Shown here piece after piece: positions 6,667 to 9,348 of a stretch of DNA of 9,348 nt (its first letter is position 1; every line of letters begins with the position of its first letter). The notes under the pieces were generated by a model. The model did not search any database and was not told the DNA's origin. It worked only from the letters and a program-made list of their open reading frames with translations. Position numbers and translations under genes: made by a program. The stretch comes from an uncultured Eubacteriaceae bacterium. GTDB taxonomy: Bacteria > Bacillota > Clostridia > Eubacteriales > Eubacteriaceae. The stretch spans positions 1-9,348 of the forward strand of contig CANQNI010000056.1 in the NCBI GenBank assembly GCA_947625175.1, written 5' to 3'.

Positions 6667-7894
6667 ATCTAAAAATATCATTAAAAATTATAAGACAGTA
6701 ATAATCGTTGCGCTTTTTATAATATCTGTAAGCTTAATTATTTATTTATGTCTTCAGAATTATCAAAAATTCTTCGATTTTATTCATACGGTAATATCCA
6801 TTTTGCAACCTATCATATATGGAATTGTTCTGGCTTATCTAATGAGTCCAATTTGTAATTTCTTATATGATAAATTAGAAATCTCTTTTTCAAAAAGATT
6901 AAGTAAAGAAAAGAGTGAAAAATATTCTCATGTATTATCTGTAGCTTTAAGTGTTGTTATATTAATTTGTATAATTCTCTTATTTCTACTTTTAATATTA
7001 CCGCAATTAATTTCAAGTATTACCGGCTTTATTAATCAGTTACCACAGCATATTAATACTTTAGAAAAATTTACGAATAATGTAGTCGATTATATTAACT
7101 TTAATTTGCCGAGTGAAATGAAGTCGAATATTAATAATTATATTGATATGTTTACTCGATATATTACTAATATTCTTCCAAATTTTTCATCATTATTAAA
7201 TGATTTTTCAAATTATTTATATAATTTTGCCCTTACAATTTTCAACTTTATAATCGGTATTATTGTTACGGCTTATTGTTTAGATAAAAAGACTGTCTTT
7301 TCACTTCAATTTAAGAAAATACTATTTGCATTTTTTTCTAAAGAAACTGCAATTACTATAATTGATAAATTTCATGAAGCTAATGAAATATTTTTAGGAT
7401 TTCTAGTAGGAAAACTTATTGATTCTTTAATTATCGGAATTATTTGCTTTTTTGGAGTTCTTTTAATGAGAATGCCCTATCCAATATTAATCTCGGTAAT
7501 TATAGGAGTAACAAATATTATTCCTTTCTTTGGACCTTTTCTTGGTGCCATTCCCTGTTCAATTATTATCTTATTAGAAAACCCTATTCAGTGTGTTTAT
7601 TTCCTGATCTTTATTTTCTTATTACAACAGTTTGATGGAAATATTCTTGGACCTAAGATCCTGGGAGATACAACTGGAGTTACTTCATTTTGGGTTTTAT
7701 TCTCAATTCTACTTTTCGGCGGATTATGGGGAATCGTTGGAATGGTTATTGGAGTTCCACTTTTTGCCCTAATTTACAACTTTATTAAAGAAGTAATAGA
7801 TAATAAATTGAAGAAGAAAGATTTACCTATTGCTGCATATAAGTATTCAAATCCGGAAAAAATAATTGAAAGTGAACCTAAAGGGGATGATTAA
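6641..7894 (+). CDS. AI-2E family (UPF0118/PerM-type) membrane transporter
   Basis: Polytopic inner-membrane protein of the AI-2E/UPF0118 family. Family members have been linked to autoinducer-2 export or to Na+/H+ antiport, so the substrate cannot be assigned here. About eight hydrophobic segments are visible, beginning with TVIIVALFIISVSLIIYL and a second at QPIIYGIVLAYLMSP. The C-terminal half carries the family's strongest signatures: PYPILISVIIGVTNIIPFFG, FLGAIPCSIIILLENP, FDGNILGPKILG and GLWGIVGMVIGVPLFALIY. The start is uncertain. In-frame ATGs lie at 6602, 6605, 6620 and 6641, and none has a good RBS. I use 6641 (417 aa) because it leaves a normal short cytoplasmic leader of about 18 residues before the first membrane segment; starting at 6602 would give 430 aa. 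All choices overlap the preceding gene's acidic tail in another frame, implying co-transcription and probably translational coupling. A strong hairpin terminator follows the stop. Confidence 0.9.
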   Translation: MTTNTKNSKSKNIIKNYKTVIIVALFIISVSLIIYLCLQNYQKFFDFIHTVISILQPIIYGIVLAYLMSPICNFLYDKLEISFSKRLSKEKSEKYSHVLSVALSVVILICIILLFLLLILPQLISSITGFINQLPQHINTLEKFTNNVVDYINFNLPSEMKSNINNYIDMFTRYITNILPNFSSLLNDFSNYLYNFALTIFNFIIGIIVTAYCLDKKTVFSLQFKKILFAFFSKETAITIIDKFHEANEIFLGFLVGKLIDSLIIGIICFFGVLLMRMPYPILISVIIGVTNIIPFFGPFLGAIPCSIIILLENPIQCVYFLIFIFLLQQFDGNILGPKILGDTTGVTSFWVLFSILLFGGLWGIVGMVIGVPLFALIYNFIKEVIDNKLKKKDLPIAAYKYSNPEKIIESEPKGDD

Positions 7895-7945
7895 AGCCTA
7901 TATAAAAGCTCTTGTTAAATAAAGCAAGAGCCTTTTATATAGGTT
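7895..7945. terminator. Long convergent hairpin terminator
   Basis: CCTATATAAAAGCTCTTG (7897-7914) pairs with the arm at 7925-7943, which carries one extra base as a bulge, around a 10-nt loop; the ends extend by one or two pairs. On the plus strand TTTATATTT follows, ending the transporter transcript. On the minus strand it begins right at the stop codon of the metallo-hydrolase and exits into CTTTAATC, a weaker T-tract. Confidence 0.85.
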
Positions 7946-8733
7946 TATATTTCTATGACTTTACCAGTAGAAAGATAATTTAATCTATCCATTTTATTTT
8001 CTAAATAATTAAATTGTTTTAATCCAGTACAGTGACAAGTATAGTAATCAGTGTCAAATTTACTTAATTCTTCTGAAACTAAATCTAGTTGTTTTTTTCC
8101 TGTTTTATTTAGAGGAATTTCCATTAAATGAAATCCACCAATTAAAATATCTGGTTTAAACCAGTTCATAATATTAAGAATTCCCTTATGAGAACATCCA
8201 GAAATTAATATTTTTTTATCGTCTTCTAATATCTCCAGGTATTGCTCATGTTGAAAATCATCTGGTTTTAATTTATTGTTTTCTTCTTTTAATAAGTTAA
8301 AAGTTTCTATTGGATAAACTGGACTTTTATGGTTAGCAGTAGAAAGTTTAATATTATCAGCAATTTGAAATTCATCTTTTGTTAAGATAAATCTATCTGA
8401 ATATTGTTTAAGTTGTTTATCTAAACCAATATATTTATCAGTATGATAATAATGTTTAAAAACGTTTTGATTCATGTAAACTTGAACTTTATTATTTAAC
8501 TCTAAGATTCTTTTTAATCCTCCCCCATGATCATAATGACCATGAGATAAAACAATAAAATCCAAATCTTTTAATTTAATATTTAAACTTTCTGCATTAT
8601 TTATAAATTTTCCGCTTTGTCCAGTATCAAATAAAATCTTATTTCCACCAGATTCAATTAAGAGGCTAAGACCATGTTCATGAACCAAATTTTCATTTAT
8701 ACTCGTATTTTCTATTAAAGTAGTTATTTTCAT
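7945..8733 (-). CDS. MBL-fold metallo-hydrolase, COG1237 (dihydropterin RFA-P synthase-like)
   Basis: Cytoplasmic metallo-beta-lactamase-fold hydrolase. In the 262-aa sequence the metal-binding signature LSHGHYDHGGGL gives H64, H66, D68 and H69. Further probable ligands are H182 (GCSHKGI), H202 (GGFHLM) and possibly H234 (CHCTG). The GCSHKGI and GGFHL motifs and the opening ITTLIEN/LFDTGQSG place it with the group annotated as 7,8-dihydropterin-6-yl-methyl-4-(beta-D-ribofuranosyl)aminobenzene 5'-phosphate synthase-like. Bacteria outside methanopterin users also carry this group, so the name should not be read as a function here. The ATG at 8733 lies 3 bp after the stop of the sodium:alanine symporter, with only a weak AAAG-type RBS, so translation probably depends on coupling. 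The true substrate is unknown. Confidence 0.88.
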   Translation of the reverse strand: MKITTLIENTSINENLVHEHGLSLLIESGGNKILFDTGQSGKFINNAESLNIKLKDLDFIVLSHGHYDHGGGLKRILELNNKVQVYMNQNVFKHYYHTDKYIGLDKQLKQYSDRFILTKDEFQIADNIKLSTANHKSPVYPIETFNLLKEENNKLKPDDFQHEQYLEILEDDKKILISGCSHKGILNIMNWFKPDILIGGFHLMEIPLNKTGKKQLDLVSEELSKFDTDYYTCHCTGLKQFNYLENKMDRLNYLSTGKVIEI

Positions 8734-8736
8734 TAT

Positions 8737-9348
8737 TTAAATTTCTTTACTTAACTTTTTCTCTGGTTCAATGACATTCTTCTGATAGTCAAAGCATTCC
8801 TTAGCCACTATATTACTTAACACTAATAGAGAAATTAAATTAGGTATTGCCATTAAGCCATTCATGGTATCAGATAAACTCCAGACTAAATCTAGAGTTT
8901 GGGTGGCTCCTAAGTAAACTGCCAAAGTAAAAATTATTCGATAAGCCTTTAAAGCTATTGGTTTATCAATTAAATAACCTAGGGCAGTTTCCCCATAATA
9001 CTCCCAACCTAAAATAGTTGAGAAAGCAAACATAGTTAATCCTAATGAAACGATATAACCACCTGCTCCCCCAAAAACTGTTGAAAATGCGGCAATAGTT
9101 AAATTAACGCCCGTAACCAATTCTTTTGAACTATCTAATGTCCCTAACTGATTAGAAGAAGCTATGATTAATCCGGTAATTGAACAAATAACAATCGTAT
9201 CAAAGAAAGTACCAGTCATATTAATATAACCCTGTTGCGATGGATGATCCGTTTTAGCTGCTGCTGCTACTATTGGAGCAGAACCTAAACCAGATTCATT
9301 TGAGAAAACGCCTCGGGCAACACCCCATCGCATAGCCTGAAATAGACT
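8737..9348 (-). CDS. Sodium:alanine symporter, AGCS family (C-terminal part, runs off the right edge)
   Basis: Inner-membrane Na+-coupled uptake of alanine, possibly glycine, of the AlsT/DagA type. Only the last 203 residues are present; family members are about 450-480 aa, so the 5' half lies beyond the window. The reading frame stays open to base 9348, so the Met at 9333 is internal and not the start. The family signature is clear: RWGVARGVFSNESGLGSAP, followed by AAAAKTDHPSQQG. Four or five hydrophobic stretches follow (FDTIVICSITGLIIA; VSLGLTMFAFSTILGWEYYG; IIFTLAVYLGATQTLDLVWSL; GLMAIPNLISLLVLSNIVA), with a short charged cytoplasmic tail. It is the upstream gene of a pair with the metallo-hydrolase 3 bp downstream. 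The substrate within the family (alanine, glycine or a D-amino acid) is not decided by the visible part. Confidence 0.93.
   Translation of the reverse strand, partial: SLFQAMRWGVARGVFSNESGLGSAPIVAAAAKTDHPSQQGYINMTGTFFDTIVICSITGLIIASSNQLGTLDSSKELVTGVNLTIAAFSTVFGGAGGYIVSLGLTMFAFSTILGWEYYGETALGYLIDKPIALKAYRIIFTLAVYLGATQTLDLVWSLSDTMNGLMAIPNLISLLVLSNIVAKECFDYQKNVIEPEKKLSKEI

Noticed and set aside
7444..7635. Plus-strand 63-codon open frame inside the transporter gene
   Set aside because: It is an alternative frame of conserved membrane segments, with no RBS of its own.
6641..7894. Calling the transporter an autoinducer-2 exporter
   Set aside because: The family name comes from one proposed function; other members act as ion antiporters, and nothing nearby (no luxS or lsr genes) supports AI-2 signalling.
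7945..8733. Metallo-hydrolase as a beta-lactamase or glyoxalase II
   Set aside because: The GCSHKGI and GGFHLM motifs belong to the COG1237 group, and the length and ligand context differ from class B beta-lactamases and from GloB; proximity to gloA in the window is not operonic.
1..9348. Mollicutes origin suggested by low GC
   Set aside because: Tryptophan is encoded by TGG throughout and the genes read cleanly with TGA unused as a sense codon, so there is no sign of genetic code 4.

Overview
The window is AT-rich, densely packed bacterial DNA. It uses the standard genetic code (Trp is TGG and no in-frame TGA is needed), has GGGAGA/AGAGG-type ribosome binding sites at the best-defined starts, and has short gaps closed by hairpin terminators. 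Together with the protein families, this suggests a low-GC Gram-positive (Bacillota) organism, probably an anaerobe or fermenter. A Halanaerobiales-like or Lactobacillales-like host is possible, but the window does not settle it.

Layout from left to right. (1) A GH13 neopullulanase/cyclomaltodextrinase-type alpha-glycosidase on the + strand (5-1906). It converges through a bidirectional hairpin terminator on (2) a minus-strand run: a ribbon-helix-helix (RHH) protein with an uncharacterised C-terminal domain (5121-5804), the disaggregase ClpB (2398-5106) 14 bp downstream, a terminator-like hairpin, and a metal-dependent glyoxalase I, gloA (1961-2347). (3) A divergent intergenic region (5805-6015) carrying a candidate promoter and a 28-bp inverted repeat in front of the RHH gene. 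(4) A plus-strand pair: an unrecognised, very acidic 216-aa protein (6016-6666) overlapped by an AI-2E-family (UPF0118) membrane transporter (about 6641-7894). (5) A second convergent terminator. (6) A minus-strand pair running in from the right edge: the C-terminal part of a sodium:alanine (AGCS) symporter (8737-9348, partial), and 3 bp further on a metallo-beta-lactamase-fold hydrolase of the COG1237 type (7945-8733).

Most genes are ordinary housekeeping or metabolic genes: maltodextrin hydrolysis, methylglyoxal detoxification, protein disaggregation, amino-acid uptake. The part most worth a second look is the clpB locus. clpB has an RHH-fusion gene immediately upstream, and I find no recognisable CtsR or CIRCE/HrcA site in the divergent region. 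Instead an AT-rich inverted repeat overlaps the candidate promoter. ClpB also carries an acidic C-terminal extension, and the divergent neighbour is an unknown acidic-tailed protein with an STI1-like helical stretch. Together these suggest a non-standard arrangement of chaperone regulation or cofactors, but the functional link is inference from position and composition only.

There is no CRISPR array, rRNA, tRNA, insertion sequence or phage gene in the window, and no gene-free stretch longer than about 210 bp.
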